Below, in pieces: positions 1-9,177 of a DNA stretch of 64,000 nt (its first letter is position 1; each line of letters begins with the position of its first letter). The DNA lies in the NCBI RefSeq assembly GCF_900112335.1, contig NZ_FOLG01000001.1:558001-622000 (forward strand), written 5' to 3'. A program made the translations under genes and the position numbers. Source of the DNA: Tropicimonas isoalkanivorans. Lineage in GTDB: Bacteria > Pseudomonadota > Alphaproteobacteria > Rhodobacterales > Rhodobacteraceae. The notes under the pieces were generated by a model. It was not told the origin of the DNA and made no database searches. It saw only the letters and a list, made by a program, of their open reading frames with translations.

Positions 1-10
1 GGAGACGCGC

Positions 11-1453
11 ATGCCCCTCGAAATCCCTTTCGACAACAGTTACGCCCGCCTTCCCGAGCGGTTCTACGTCCGCCAGGCTCCGGTTCCGGTCACGGCGCCA
101 GAGCTTTTGCTCCTCAACCGGGCGCTGGCGACGGACCTCGGGCTCGATCCCGACTCGCTGCAAACGCCGGAGGCGGTCGAGGTTCTGGCCGGAAACACCG
201 TGGCCCCCGGCTCCACCCCCCTCGCCCAAGCCTACGCGGGGCATCAGTTCGGCGGCTTCTCCCCGGTACTGGGGGATGGCCGCGCGCTGCTTCTGGGCGA
301 GGTGGTGGACCGCCAAGGTCAGCGGCGCGATATCCAGCTCAAGGGGTCGGGCCGCACCGCCTTCAGCCGCCCCGGCAGCGACGGGCGGTCGCCGCTTGGC
401 CCGGTCATCCGCGAGTTCATCGTCAGCGAGGCGATGTCCGCGCTCGGCATCCCCACCACCCGGTCGCTTGCCGCAGTCGCCACCGGCGAGCGGGTCGTGC
501 GGGGTCAACAGGAACCCGGCGGGGTGCTGACCCGCGTGGCTGCCAGCCACATCCGCATCGGCACCTTCCAGTTCTTCGCCGCGCGTGGGGATACCGAGGC
601 CCTGCGCCTGCTGACCGACCACGTTATCGCGCGCCATTACCCTGACGCCGACGGGCCGATGGGCCTCCTCGACGCCGTGATCGACCGACAGGCGCGGCTG
701 GTGGCCCGGTGGCTCGGCGTCGGCTTCATCCACGGCGTCATGAACACTGACAACACCTCCATCTCCGGCGAGACGATCGACTATGGCCCCTGCGCCTTCA
801 TGGACACCTTCCATCCCCGGACTGTCTATTCCTCAATCGACCACGCAGGCCGCTACTCCTATGAGAACCAGCCGGAAATCCTGGCCTGGAACCTCGCCCA
901 GTTCGCCACGGCCCTCCTGCCGCTTCTGGGCGAAGACCGGGACGCCGGGATCGCGGTTGCGCAGGAAGTGATGCAAGTCTACCCGCAGCGAGTTCGGGCA
1001 GCGTGGCTCGGAGTCTTCCGCGCCAAGCTCGGCCTGACCACTGCAGAGGATGGCGACGAAGGCCTGATCGGGGAGTTGCTGGGCCGGATGGTGGCCGGCC
1101 AGGCGGATTTCACGAACACCTTCCGGGCGCTGGCCACTGGCGGGGCGCGGGACGAATTCGTGGAGCCGGAGGTATTCGATCAGTGGGAGCGGGATTGGAC
1201 GGCCCGTCTCGCTCGGGAACCGGAGCCGGAGGCACTGACGGCGCGGCTCAAGTCCGCCAACCCGGCGGTGATTCCCCGCAACCATCGCGTCGAGCAGGCC
1301 ATCGCCGCCGCCACGGACGGGGATCTCGGGCCCGCCACACGGCTCATCGGCGCGCTGGCGCGCCCATACGACGATCCGACTGACGATCTCCGGGATCTCA
1401 CCCGCCCCCCGACCGAGGACGAGCGGGTCTATCGCACCTTCTGCGGCACGTGA
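11..1453 (+). CDS. selO: Protein adenylyltransferase SelO (YdiU family)
   Basis: Pseudokinase-fold enzyme that in characterised homologues transfers AMP from ATP to Ser/Thr/Tyr of target proteins, linked to redox stress. The 480 residues match the usual bacterial length (about 480). Visible family blocks are [16 protein letters not shown] (78-91), [16 protein letters not shown] (111-126), REFIVSEAM (134-142) and the metal/ATP-binding HGVMNTDN...DYGPCAFMD segment near 241-265. A conserved-type Cys sits third from the end (FCGT), where eukaryotic SelO carries selenocysteine. A GGAGA Shine-Dalgarno lies at the very start of the window, so the ATG at 11 is credible. It appears monocistronic. Confidence 0.95.
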   Translation: MPLEIPFDNSYARLPERFYVRQAPVPVTAPELLLLNRALATDLGLDPDSLQTPEAVEVLAGNTVAPGSTPLAQAYAGHQFGGFSPVLGDGRALLLGEVVDRQGQRRDIQLKGSGRTAFSRPGSDGRSPLGPVIREFIVSEAMSALGIPTTRSLAAVATGERVVRGQQEPGGVLTRVAASHIRIGTFQFFAARGDTEALRLLTDHVIARHYPDADGPMGLLDAVIDRQARLVARWLGVGFIHGVMNTDNTSISGETIDYGPCAFMDTFHPRTVYSSIDHAGRYSYENQPEILAWNLAQFATALLPLLGEDRDAGIAVAQEVMQVYPQRVRAAWLGVFRAKLGLTTAEDGDEGLIGELLGRMVAGQADFTNTFRALATGGARDEFVEPEVFDQWERDWTARLAREPEPEALTARLKSANPAVIPRNHRVEQAIAAATDGDLGPATRLIGALARPYDDPTDDLRDLTRPPTEDERVYRTFCGT

Positions 1454-1687
1454 ACTGCCCCACCTATCTGCCCGCAAAGACGTCACTTCCGGCCGCTGGA
1501 TCGTTCACGCATCGGGGAAAGACACTACCCTGCCCGCGAATTGTTCACGGAAGGCGCCCATCGCCCATGGTAGCGGCCACCCCGCAACGATCACTTGTTC
1601 GTTAACGGGGTCGCAACGGCGACGCCTTTCCAATCCCCACGCGGCTCGGTTAGGCTCGCTCGCAATGACAAGACGGGGGAACTCCGC

Positions 1688-2149
1688 ATGCCGGGGCGAG
1701 CAGACACGCGCATCCGCGCCGTTGGTCCGGACGACGAGGCCACGTGGCGGAGGCTTTGGACCGATTACCTGACCTTTTATGAGGCTTCCGTCGACGAAGA
1801 GGTATACCGAACCTCCTTCGCCCGGCTGTTGTCCGACGACCCGCAAGATTTTCACGGCCGTATTGCCGAAGTGGGCGGACGTCCCGTGGGATTGGTGCAT
1901 TTCCTCTTCCACCGTCACATGTGGCGGATCGAGAAGGTCTGTTACCTGCAGGATCTTTACGCCGATCCCGATGTGCGCGGCCAAGGCGTTGGTCGGGCGC
2001 TGATCGAGGCGGTCTATGATGCGGCCGATGCCGCTGGCTGCCCGTCGGTGTATTGGCACACCCAGGACTTCAACATGACGGCCCGGCAGCTCTATGACAG
2101 GATCGGAACGAAGACCCCGTTCATCCGCTACAACCGGAGGGTCGCGTGA
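1688..2149 (+). CDS. GNAT family N-acetyltransferase
   Basis: Predicted acetyl-CoA-dependent N-acetyltransferase of about 153 residues. The acetyl-CoA pyrophosphate-binding motif is visible as DPDVRGQGVGRALIEA in the middle of the protein, followed by the usual C-terminal Y-rich strand (MTARQLYDRIG). An in-frame ATG exists at 1595, but the ATG at 1688 is preceded by a GGGGGA Shine-Dalgarno and starts just before the folded domain, so it is preferred. The stop overlaps the GTG start of the next gene (GTGA at 2146-2149), implying translational coupling. The substrate cannot be told from sequence. Confidence 0.85.
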   Translation: MPGRADTRIRAVGPDDEATWRRLWTDYLTFYEASVDEEVYRTSFARLLSDDPQDFHGRIAEVGGRPVGLVHFLFHRHMWRIEKVCYLQDLYADPDVRGQGVGRALIEAVYDAADAAGCPSVYWHTQDFNMTARQLYDRIGTKTPFIRYNRRVA

Positions 2150-3519
2150 AGCTCCGGGCCCTGGCGCTGGCGGCGGTTGCCGTGGTGGCTGCCTCCTGCA
2201 CGCCCGGCCCGTCCGCCGAAGTCGCCCAACGCCGTGCGGGGTTCGACGTTCCCCTGCCCCCCATGCGGGCATTCGGTCCGGTGTATTCCAGCCCCTCGGT
2301 GCGCACGAACACGCAACTGGCGGGCGATTTCATGGATCTGACCTTCATGCTGGAAAGCGGCCGGAACCTGGACCGCTTCACCCGCTTCGAGGGGGAGATC
2401 ACCATCGGCGTGAAAGGTCCGGCCGATGCGGCGCTCCGACGCGACCTGGACCGCCTGATCCTACGGTTGCAACGTGAGGCCAAACTGCCGATCCGCGCCG
2501 CCCGCGAGGGCGAAGCCCCGTCGATCCTTGTGGAAGTGCTGCCGCGAAAGAAACTGCAACGCGCCGTCCCGCAGGCGGCCTGTTTCGTGGTACCGAGGGT
2601 CAGCGGCTGGGAGGAATTCCGCGAGAACCGCCGGTCGGACGCTGTGGACTGGACCACGCTGGAGCGGCGCGAGCGCGCCTCGGTGTTCCTGCCGGGCGAT
2701 GTGTCGCCGCAGGAGGCCCGCGACTGTCTCCACGAGGAGATCGCGCAGGCCCTGGGCCCGTTGAATGATCTCTACCGCCTGCCCGATTCCGTCTTCAACG
2801 ACGATAACTTCCACACCGTGCTCACCGGCTTCGACATGCTGATGCTGCGCGTCACCTACGATCCCGCGCTGGAAAACGGCATGAGCCGGGCGCAGGTGGC
2901 GGCCGCCCTGCCCGGTATCCTCGCGCGCCTGAACCCCTCCGGTGAGCGTTCCGGCCCAGCGGCGACCCCGCCGACACCGCGGATCTGGATCGACGCGATA
3001 GAAGGCGCTCTCTCTCCGCGCAACAGCCAGGCACAACGCCGCGCCGCCGCGCGCCGCGCGGTCGACCTCGCCGAGAGCGCCGGATGGCGCGACACGCGTA
3101 TGGCATTCTCGCTGTATGCTCTCGGACGGCTCTCGCTTGGTCAGGAGCCCGAACTGGCGCTCACGGCCTTCGTCGAGGCAGCCGACATCTACCGCACCCT
3201 CCCCGATACCCAGGTTCAGGCAGCCCACGTCGCCATGCAACTCGCCGCCTTCTCCCTGAGCGCCGGACAGGCGGACGCCACAATCGCCCTGGTGGACGAA
3301 AGCCTGCCCGCGGTGCGAAAGGCGGAAAACGCGGCCCTTCTCTCCACCCTGATGATGATGCGGGCGGAAGCCATGGCGATGAAGGGCGACACCACGAACG
3401 CGCGCGCCGAACGCACCGAGGCCCTCGGCTGGGCGCGCTACGGCTTCGGCGCCGACGACGTGGTCCGCGACCGCGCGACCGAGATCGCAGCCCTTGCCCC
3501 TGGCCCGCTGGCCCGCTAA
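2146..3519 (+). CDS. DUF2927-type lipoprotein
   Basis: Secreted lipoprotein of 457 residues with no known function. The N-terminus (MKLRALALAAVAVVAASC) is a signal peptide with a lipobox, and Cys18 is the likely lipidated residue. The region from about 50 to 260, with ITIGVKGPAD, the conserved HEEIAQALGPLND segment and FNDDNFHTVL, resembles the DUF2927 family common in Rhodobacterales; this is recall of the family, not a search. The C-terminal third (about 285-450) is helical and Ala-rich and resembles tetratricopeptide-type helical repeats. The GTG start overlaps the stop of the GNAT gene. Probably anchored in the outer membrane. Confidence 0.8.
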   Translation: MKLRALALAAVAVVAASCTPGPSAEVAQRRAGFDVPLPPMRAFGPVYSSPSVRTNTQLAGDFMDLTFMLESGRNLDRFTRFEGEITIGVKGPADAALRRDLDRLILRLQREAKLPIRAAREGEAPSILVEVLPRKKLQRAVPQAACFVVPRVSGWEEFRENRRSDAVDWTTLERRERASVFLPGDVSPQEARDCLHEEIAQALGPLNDLYRLPDSVFNDDNFHTVLTGFDMLMLRVTYDPALENGMSRAQVAAALPGILARLNPSGERSGPAATPPTPRIWIDAIEGALSPRNSQAQRRAAARRAVDLAESAGWRDTRMAFSLYALGRLSLGQEPELALTAFVEAADIYRTLPDTQVQAAHVAMQLAAFSLSAGQADATIALVDESLPAVRKAENAALLSTLMMMRAEAMAMKGDTTNARAERTEALGWARYGFGADDVVRDRATEIAALAPGPLAR

Positions 3520-3549
3520 GCGGCCTCGAGACCAGCGGGGGAACGCGAC

Positions 3550-3714
3550 ATGATCGTGATCATCTGCGCCCTGTGCGGCGCGCTCTGGGGCGGCAATGTC
3601 GCCCGCAAACGCGGTGGCAAGGCGGCCGATATCGCCCAATATGCGGCCGGATACGCCATCGCGTTGTCCCTCGTGGGACTGTTCATCACCATCCTGATCG
3701 AAGGCCTGATGTGA
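3550..3714 (+). CDS. Small conserved-type membrane protein, 54 aa
   Basis: A 54-residue ORF too short for most ORF cut-offs. It starts MIVIICALCGALWGGNVARK and ends in a second hydrophobic stretch (YAIALSLVGLFITILIEGLM), giving two predicted transmembrane helices joined by a basic Arg/Lys-Gly loop. It lies 30 bases after the DUF2927 gene on the same strand with GGGGGAACGCGAC just before the ATG. I recall short proteins of this pattern in Rhodobacterales, often labelled apolipoprotein acyltransferase although they are far too short for that enzyme. No function is assigned. Confidence 0.65.
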   Translation: MIVIICALCGALWGGNVARKRGGKAADIAQYAAGYAIALSLVGLFITILIEGLM

Positions 3715-3781
3715 ACGCCGACGCCGGGGGGCTCCCGCCCTTCCCCTCGCGCTGACGCGCTCTAGGAAAGCGTTGGGCCAG

Positions 3782-3796
3782 GCGCCCTTCGGGCGC
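3782..3796 (+). terminator. Possible hairpin terminator after the small membrane protein
   Basis: GCGCCC-TTC-GGGCGC forms a 6-bp stem with a UUC/UUCG-type loop about 70 bases after the 54-aa gene. There is no run of T after it, so it is a weak terminator candidate at best. Confidence 0.3.
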
Positions 3797-3826
3797 GGTC
3801 GCGCGATTTCCTGACCGACCGGAAGG

Positions 3827-3864
3827 CTTCTTGAGTCCGAAAATATCCTCGGGGGGAGCCCCGG
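3827..3864 (+). repeat. Interspersed intergenic repeat, copy 1
   Basis: The sequence CTTCTTGAGTCCGAAAATAT followed by CCTCGGGGGGAGCCCCGG recurs, inverted, at 20612-20653 and in a degenerate form at 47090-47111. All copies lie between genes. Short GC-rich elements with a GAAAATATCC core are, to my recollection, common in Rhodobacteraceae intergenic DNA; their role is unknown. Confidence 0.6.
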
Positions 3865-3977
3865 AGAATCCGGGGCGCGCAGTGGGCAGTCAGCCCCCCG
3901 TTCGACCGGACCAATCCGCGAAACGGTTGACCTCCGCCCTTCGAACACCAAGGCTGGACGAAAACCCGGAGACCGCA

Positions 3978-5158
3978 ATGTTCCTCCCCTTCTTCCAGAC
4001 CCTGCGCACGGGTGGCGTGCCGGTGAGCCCGCGGGAGTACCTCGCCTTTCTCGAAGGGATGGCGGCGGGGCTTGCGACTTACGACGTGGACAGCTTCTAC
4101 TACCTCGCCCGCACGGCCATGGTGAAGGACGAGCGCCATCTCGACCGCTTCGACCGGGCCTTTGCTGCGACGTTCCAAGGGCTTGACGCGATCACGGTCG
4201 AACAGGTCCTGGAGGCCGTCAACCTGCCGGGCGACTGGCTGCGGAAGATGGCGGAGAAACACCTGACGCCGGAAGAGATGGCGGAAATCGAAGCGCTCGG
4301 CGGCTTCGAGAAGCTAATGGAAACGCTGAAGCAACGCCTCGAGGAGCAAAAAGGCCGTCACCAGGGGGCAGCAAATGGATCGGCACCGCCGGCACCTCCC
4401 CCTTCGGCGCCTATGGCTACAACCCGGAGGGCGTCCGGATCGGCCAAGATGAAAGCCGCCACCAACGGGCCGTGAAGGTCTGGGACAGGCGGGAGTTCAA
4501 GAATCTTGACGACACGGTCGAACTCGGGACCCGCAATATCAAGGTCGCCCTGAAGCGCTTGCGCCAATGGGCCCGGTCCGGCGCCCATGAGGAACTGGAC
4601 CTCGACGCGACCATCCGTGCCACCGCCGATCATGGCTATCTCGACGTCAAGCTGCGGCCGGAGCGACACAATGCGGTAAAGGTGCTGCTCTTCCTGGACG
4701 CGGGCGGCTCCATGGACCCCTTCGTGCGGGTCGTCGAAGAGCTGTTCTCGGCGGCACGGGCGGAGCTCAAGCACCTCGAGCATTTCTACTTCCACAATTG
4801 CCTTTATGAGGGAGTCTGGCGCGACAATGCCCGGCGCTGGACCGAGCAGACGCCGACCTGGGAGGCGCTGAATACTTACGGGCCTGACTACAAGTGCATC
4901 TTCGTGGGCGACGCGTCCATGAGCCCTTACGAGATCCTCCACCCGGGCGGCGCGAACGAGCACTGGAACGCTGAATCCGGAGAAATCTGGCTGCGCCGCG
5001 CCCGCGCGCAGTGGCCGGACACGCTCTGGATCAACCCCACGCCCGAGCGCCTATGGAAATATACTCAATCCATAAAGATGATCGGCGAGATCTTCGAAGG
5101 CCGGATGGTTCCGATGACACTGGAAGGACTGGATCGCGGAATGCGAATGCTCAGCTGA
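3978..5158 (+). pseudogene. CoxE-like VWA domain protein gene, split by a one-base frameshift
   Basis: Two adjacent reading frames together make one VWA-domain (CoxE-like) protein of about 393 residues. The first frame (3978-4475) gives MFLPFFQTLRTGGVPVSPRE... up to EEQKGRHQG, then runs into a meaningless Pro/Ala tail and stops. The second frame resumes exactly there with SKWIGTAGTSPFGAYGYN and, after its first ATG at 4472, continues VKVWDRREFKNLDDTVELG with the metal-binding DAGGSMDP motif and MVPMTLEGLDRGMRM. The switch falls in a run of five G (4364-4368); six G would restore one frame. Either a real loss-of-function mutation, a sequencing or assembly error, or slippage. The family often sits beside a MoxR AAA+ ATPase; none is present here. 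Confidence 0.85.
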
Positions 5159-5207
5159 TCGGCCCGAACGGGTCTGACGCCGTTAGACCGCCGGTGCGAA
5201 ACCGATC

Positions 5208-5762
5208 TCAGGTGCGGGAGAGCCGCATCATGCGGACCGAATGCAGCGCAGGTACGTCATTGTCGAGGACCATCTCCTCGATCCCCCGCCATTCGTTCTC
5301 GTAGTCCTGCGACTCCTCCGCTGGCGCTTTGCTCCGGGCTGGCGCGGGCAGAAACGCAAGGACTGCCCCGGACAATGCCACACCGACCGACGCTGCGGCG
5401 GCGGGAATCATCGCCATGACGATGTACTGCTGCATGACCGCCACGGGTGGCTCGAAGGCGGCGACGGCAACGCCCGCCATTGGCCCCATGACGAATAGCA
5501 GCGCCACCACGAGACAGAAGAAGATCGCGAAGGCTTCTGTCGCGTTGATCGGGTTGCGCAGCCACCCCGGCATGGTCTTCGGCAGCAGGAAATAGATGCA
5601 CAACGACCCGCAGATCAGGCCGACACTGACATTCAACGCGATCGGCCGGTCATTGGCCAAACCGTGCGCGACGCCTGCGACGATTCCGAAGAAGTAAAGA
5701 AGGACGCATGTTCCGAGAAGACGCAATCCAAGGCTGTGAATAAGGTTCACATGTTTCCGCAT
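5208..5762 (-). CDS. Hypothetical four-helix membrane protein
   Basis: About 184 residues with four hydrophobic segments (LGTCVLLYFFGIVAGVAHGL, LNVSVGLICGSLCIYFLL, FAIFFCLVVALLFVMGPMAG and IVMAMIPAAAASVGVALSG) followed by a soluble, acidic C-terminal tail. I do not recognise a family. The longer frame to 5786 would need a TTG start; the ATG at 5762 has TAGGA a few bases upstream and is preferred. The gene is convergent with the VWA gene and divergent from the M48 protease gene, so it is probably transcribed alone. Confidence 0.6.
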   Translation of the reverse strand: MRKHVNLIHSLGLRLLGTCVLLYFFGIVAGVAHGLANDRPIALNVSVGLICGSLCIYFLLPKTMPGWLRNPINATEAFAIFFCLVVALLFVMGPMAGVAVAAFEPPVAVMQQYIVMAMIPAAAASVGVALSGAVLAFLPAPARSKAPAEESQDYENEWRGIEEMVLDNDVPALHSVRMMRLSRT

Positions 5763-5894
5763 CGGTCCTAGGCCCGCCGCTCTCAAAATACCGTTTCAAG
5801 TCAAACTAGAGGCGAATTTGGGCGGAATCGTGCTCGTCATGGGGAAAGCTCGTGCCCGCTTGCTCCCATTTGTGGCGGACCCCATATTGATGTC

Positions 5895-6593
5895 ATGGTG
5901 AAACTGCTCCCCCTGCTGCTGGTCATTCTCTACGGGCTGGCCATGTACCGCTTCTCAGCCTGGCGCACGGCGCGGGACCTCGACACCCGCTCCACCGAGC
6001 TGGCGGATGGCCGGCTGAAGGCGCTGACCGACCGGATGGCGCAGGCGCTCGATCTGGAACGGATTCGCGTCCACATTTACGAAATCGCAGCGATCAACGG
6101 CCTTGCCGCGCCCGACGGCCGCATCTTCATCACACGGGGTTTTTATGACCAATACCGCAAGGGCACGGTGAGCGCCGAGGAACTGGCCAGCGTTATCGCA
6201 CATGAACTCGGCCACGTCGCGCTCGGTCATTCGCGGCGGCGGATGATCGACTTCTCCGGTCAGAACGCAATGCGGGTGGCGCTGGCGACCGTCCTCAACC
6301 GCTTCATTCCAGGTGTCGGGGCATGGATCGCGGCCATGGCGACGTCTCTGTTGGCCGCGCGGCTCAGCCGGCAGGACGAGTTCGAGGCGGACGCCTATGC
6401 CTCCGCCCTTCTGGTAAAGGCGGGCATCGGCACCGCGCCGCAGAAAAGCCTGTTCGACAAGCTCGGTCATCTTACCGGCAATTTCGGCACGGCGAGCCCG
6501 GCCTGGCTGATGAGCCACCCCAAGGCCGAACAGCGGATCGCCGCAATCGAGGCCCGTGAAGCCCGCTGGTCCCGGCCACCGATCGCGCCATAG
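5895..6593 (+). CDS. M48 family zinc metallopeptidase
   Basis: Membrane-associated zinc protease of 232 residues. One N-terminal hydrophobic helix (LLPLLLVILYGLAMY) precedes the catalytic domain. The zinc motif HELGH is at 103-107, and the third ligand is expected in RLSRQDEFEADAYAS near 160, as in the HtpX/Oma1/BepA clan. The protein is shorter than HtpX and lacks its four membrane helices, so it is a minimal M48 peptidase. It ends MSHPKAEQRIAAIEA, the usual C-terminal family block. Substrate unknown. Confidence 0.88.
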   Translation: MVKLLPLLLVILYGLAMYRFSAWRTARDLDTRSTELADGRLKALTDRMAQALDLERIRVHIYEIAAINGLAAPDGRIFITRGFYDQYRKGTVSAEELASVIAHELGHVALGHSRRRMIDFSGQNAMRVALATVLNRFIPGVGAWIAAMATSLLAARLSRQDEFEADAYASALLVKAGIGTAPQKSLFDKLGHLTGNFGTASPAWLMSHPKAEQRIAAIEAREARWSRPPIAP

Positions 6594-6671
6594 GGAAAAC
6601 CGGTCCGGAGGCTCTGGCCGCCTTAACTTTTGCCCGAGAAGCGCCGGCAGTTCGCTGATACGCTCCCGCGT

Positions 6672-7862
6672 ATGACCAGCAACGCGAGTCCCCCCGGTAT
6701 GACCGTCACCCCTCCTCCGCCCGGATCGCCCTCCCGACCGGCGATCATCAGTCCGGACGCCTTCCGCTGGACGGCACTGGTTCTTGTGACAGCGCTCACC
6801 ACGCTGCTGTTCTTCGCGATGATCCGGGGCTTTCTTATCTCGCTCATTATGGCGGCGATCATAGCGGAAATGTCCCGGCCGGCTTACCGCCGGATCCGTG
6901 CGCACGTCGGGGGGCACCGCAACATCGCCGCTGCAATAACTCTGGCGCTCATCATCGGACTGGTCATCGTGCCGGTCTTGATGATCGGTACGGTCGCCGC
7001 CGAACAGGCCCTGGCCCTGCCGCGAACGGTCGTCCGCGTGCTGGACGGATTGGCGCAGCAGAGCCAGACCTGGGAAATGCCAGAGTGGCTTCCGTTCGAC
7101 GAGGACATGGAGCACGTCGGGCCGGAGGTCGTCTCCAAGGTGGGCGATCTCGTGACCGCCATTGCGCGCTACATGGTGGGCACCATGTCGGCGGTTACGA
7201 GAGGCACGGCTCTTCTGTTCCTCGACATTTTCATCTTCCTCTACGCGCTGTTCTTCTTCGTGAAGATGGAGGTGCCGGTCATGAAGCAGGTGCTGCATTT
7301 CACCGCGCTGGCGCCGGAGACACAGCACAAGCTGGCGGACAGGGCTGTGTCAGTCAGCCGGGCAACGCTGAAGGGCGTGGTGGTCATCGGGATCGTGCAG
7401 GGCATTCTCGGCGGCATCGGCTTTTGGGTCGCCGGCATCGAGGGAGCGACGTTCTGGGGCGTGGTCATGGCAATCCTGTCGATCATTCCCGGCCTGGGCC
7501 CGGGCCTGGTGCTGGCGGTCGGTTGCCTCTACCTGTTCGCGGCCGGCAATCAGGTCGCGGCTATCGGGCTCGGGCTTTGGGCCGGCCTTGTTGTCACGAC
7601 CATCGACAACTTCCTGCGCCCGATCCTCGTCGGCCGGGACACCCAGATGCACGACATCCTCATCCTGGTGTCCACCTTCGGGGGGCTGGGTATGTTCGGT
7701 GCCGTCGGGCTGGTACTCGGGCCAGTGGTCGCGGGCGTCTTCGTCACCATCTGGACGACGCTGGCGGAGGCAATGATGGCCAACACGAAGTCGACCCAGG
7801 CGGAGGATCAGATCACCGCCCCGCCCGCGCCTGCGTCACCGCCAGCACCTCGGAGCGGATGA
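6672..7862 (+). CDS. AI-2E/PerM-type membrane permease
   Basis: About 396 residues with the layout of the AI-2E transporter (DUF20/PerM) family: two N-terminal helix pairs around 25-50 and 75-105, a soluble segment rich in charged residues, then four or five C-terminal helices. Family-typical stretches are GVVVIGIVQGILGGIGFW, AILSIIPGLGPGLV and the DNFLRPILVG motif. Substrates differ between members, so autoinducer export is not implied. An in-frame TTG at 6630 could extend it by 14 residues; neither start has a clear Shine-Dalgarno. Its 3' end overlaps the convergent aminotransferase gene by 50 bases. Confidence 0.88.
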   Translation: MTSNASPPGMTVTPPPPGSPSRPAIISPDAFRWTALVLVTALTTLLFFAMIRGFLISLIMAAIIAEMSRPAYRRIRAHVGGHRNIAAAITLALIIGLVIVPVLMIGTVAAEQALALPRTVVRVLDGLAQQSQTWEMPEWLPFDEDMEHVGPEVVSKVGDLVTAIARYMVGTMSAVTRGTALLFLDIFIFLYALFFFVKMEVPVMKQVLHFTALAPETQHKLADRAVSVSRATLKGVVVIGIVQGILGGIGFWVAGIEGATFWGVVMAILSIIPGLGPGLVLAVGCLYLFAAGNQVAAIGLGLWAGLVVTTIDNFLRPILVGRDTQMHDILILVSTFGGLGMFGAVGLVLGPVVAGVFVTIWTTLAEAMMANTKSTQAEDQITAPPAPASPPAPRSG

Positions 7863-9033
7863 TCCGGGCGATCAGGGCGCAATCCTCCAGGCTGAATGTC
7901 AGCGGCAAGCGCATGTCGATCAGCCCCGTGAGGATACGGTCGGTACGCGGCAGGGAACGCGGCGCAGCGTAGCGCCAGTGATCGTAACGCGAGGTAAACC
8001 CCGCCGGTGCGTCCGCGCCGAACCATTTCAGGTCCACGCCCCGCGCGGCGCAGCGGGCCAGCACATCGCGAACGTCGGCGGCGCACCAGTCGGGCAACAG
8101 GAACTGGATCGAGGAGCCGACGATGGTCTCGCTCTCCGCCCGCTCGATCAATTGCACCCCCGGCGTGCCCCTCAGCCCGTCTTCCACAACAACATACCGG
8201 GCGTTCCACGCGGCCCGGCGGTCGGCCAGCCGGGCAAGCTGGGGGCGCAGGATGGCGGCGCGCAGATTGTCCATACGAGCGGACATGTTGGGCGTAGCCA
8301 ATCGTAGCCCATCGAACGCATCGGTCGGCGGCGCAGCCAGGTGGCGCTCGTAAAGCATGTAGCTGCCCGACAGCAGCACCGCGCGGGCCATGGCGGACGC
8401 ATCGTCGGACACGATCAGCCCGCCTTCGCCCGAATTGATGTGCTTGTAGGTCTGCGTCGAATAGCACCCGAACATCCCGTGCCGACCGGAGGGCGTACCG
8501 TTCCACGCCGCGCCCATGGTATGCGCGCAGTCCTCGACAACCGTCAGCCCAAGCTCGGCGCAGAGTGCCACAAGGCGGTCCATGTCGCAGATATGGCCGC
8601 GCATGTGGGACAGCAGAAGCACGCGTGCCGCGGGAGCCGCTGCCGCCTGCTGAGCAAGATCGTCCAGGTCAATGGTTAGCGCCTCCGTCGTTTCGACCAG
8701 ATGCGCGGTGGCGCCCACGGCGGCGATAGCGCCCGGAACAGGCGCAAGGGTGAAGGCATTGGCCAGAACGGTATCGCCCTGCCCCACGCCGGCGGCCCGC
8801 AGCGCGATGGCGAGCGCCTGCCCACCGGAGGCCACCGCAAGGCAGTAGCGCGCGCCCGTGAACGTCGCGAACTCCTGCTCCAGCCGTGCGGCCTCCCCCG
8901 CTTCGCCGGGCGCGAGGTTGTAGCGGTGCAGACGCCCGTGGCGCATCACCTCCAGCGCGGCCGCGATCCCGTCCTCCGGGATCGGCTCCTGCTGGGTAAA
9001 ACTGCCGTCGAACCGTTCCGTCGCTTGGGTCAT
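7813..9033 (-). CDS. DegT/DnrJ/EryC1/StrS family aminotransferase
   Basis: PLP-dependent fold-type-I enzyme of 406 residues, of the family that aminates keto-sugars or related substrates. The PLP lysine is expected at about position 196 in QTYKHINSGEGGLIVSDD, and the upstream VVEDCAHTMGAAWNG block carries the conserved Asp that contacts the pyridine ring. The protein looks intact. No nucleotide-sugar, lipopolysaccharide or antibiotic genes flank it, so the substrate is open. It is divergent from exonuclease III across 144 bases and convergent with the permease gene. Confidence 0.88.
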   Translation of the reverse strand: MTQATERFDGSFTQQEPIPEDGIAAALEVMRHGRLHRYNLAPGEAGEAARLEQEFATFTGARYCLAVASGGQALAIALRAAGVGQGDTVLANAFTLAPVPGAIAAVGATAHLVETTEALTIDLDDLAQQAAAAPAARVLLLSHMRGHICDMDRLVALCAELGLTVVEDCAHTMGAAWNGTPSGRHGMFGCYSTQTYKHINSGEGGLIVSDDASAMARAVLLSGSYMLYERHLAAPPTDAFDGLRLATPNMSARMDNLRAAILRPQLARLADRRAAWNARYVVVEDGLRGTPGVQLIERAESETIVGSSIQFLLPDWCAADVRDVLARCAARGVDLKWFGADAPAGFTSRYDHWRYAAPRSLPRTDRILTGLIDMRLPLTFSLEDCALIARIIRSEVLAVTQARAGR

Positions 9034-9177
9034 GGGCGACTACATCCCCGGCCAGCGGGGCGTCGTCAATTGCCCGCAGGCGATTTGCGGCGTTGCCCCG
9101 CACCACCCAGCCCGCTTGTCCTCGCCGCGCGCTTGGCGGAGAGTGTCCGTGCCCAACCACCGCCCGGAGTGCGCCCC

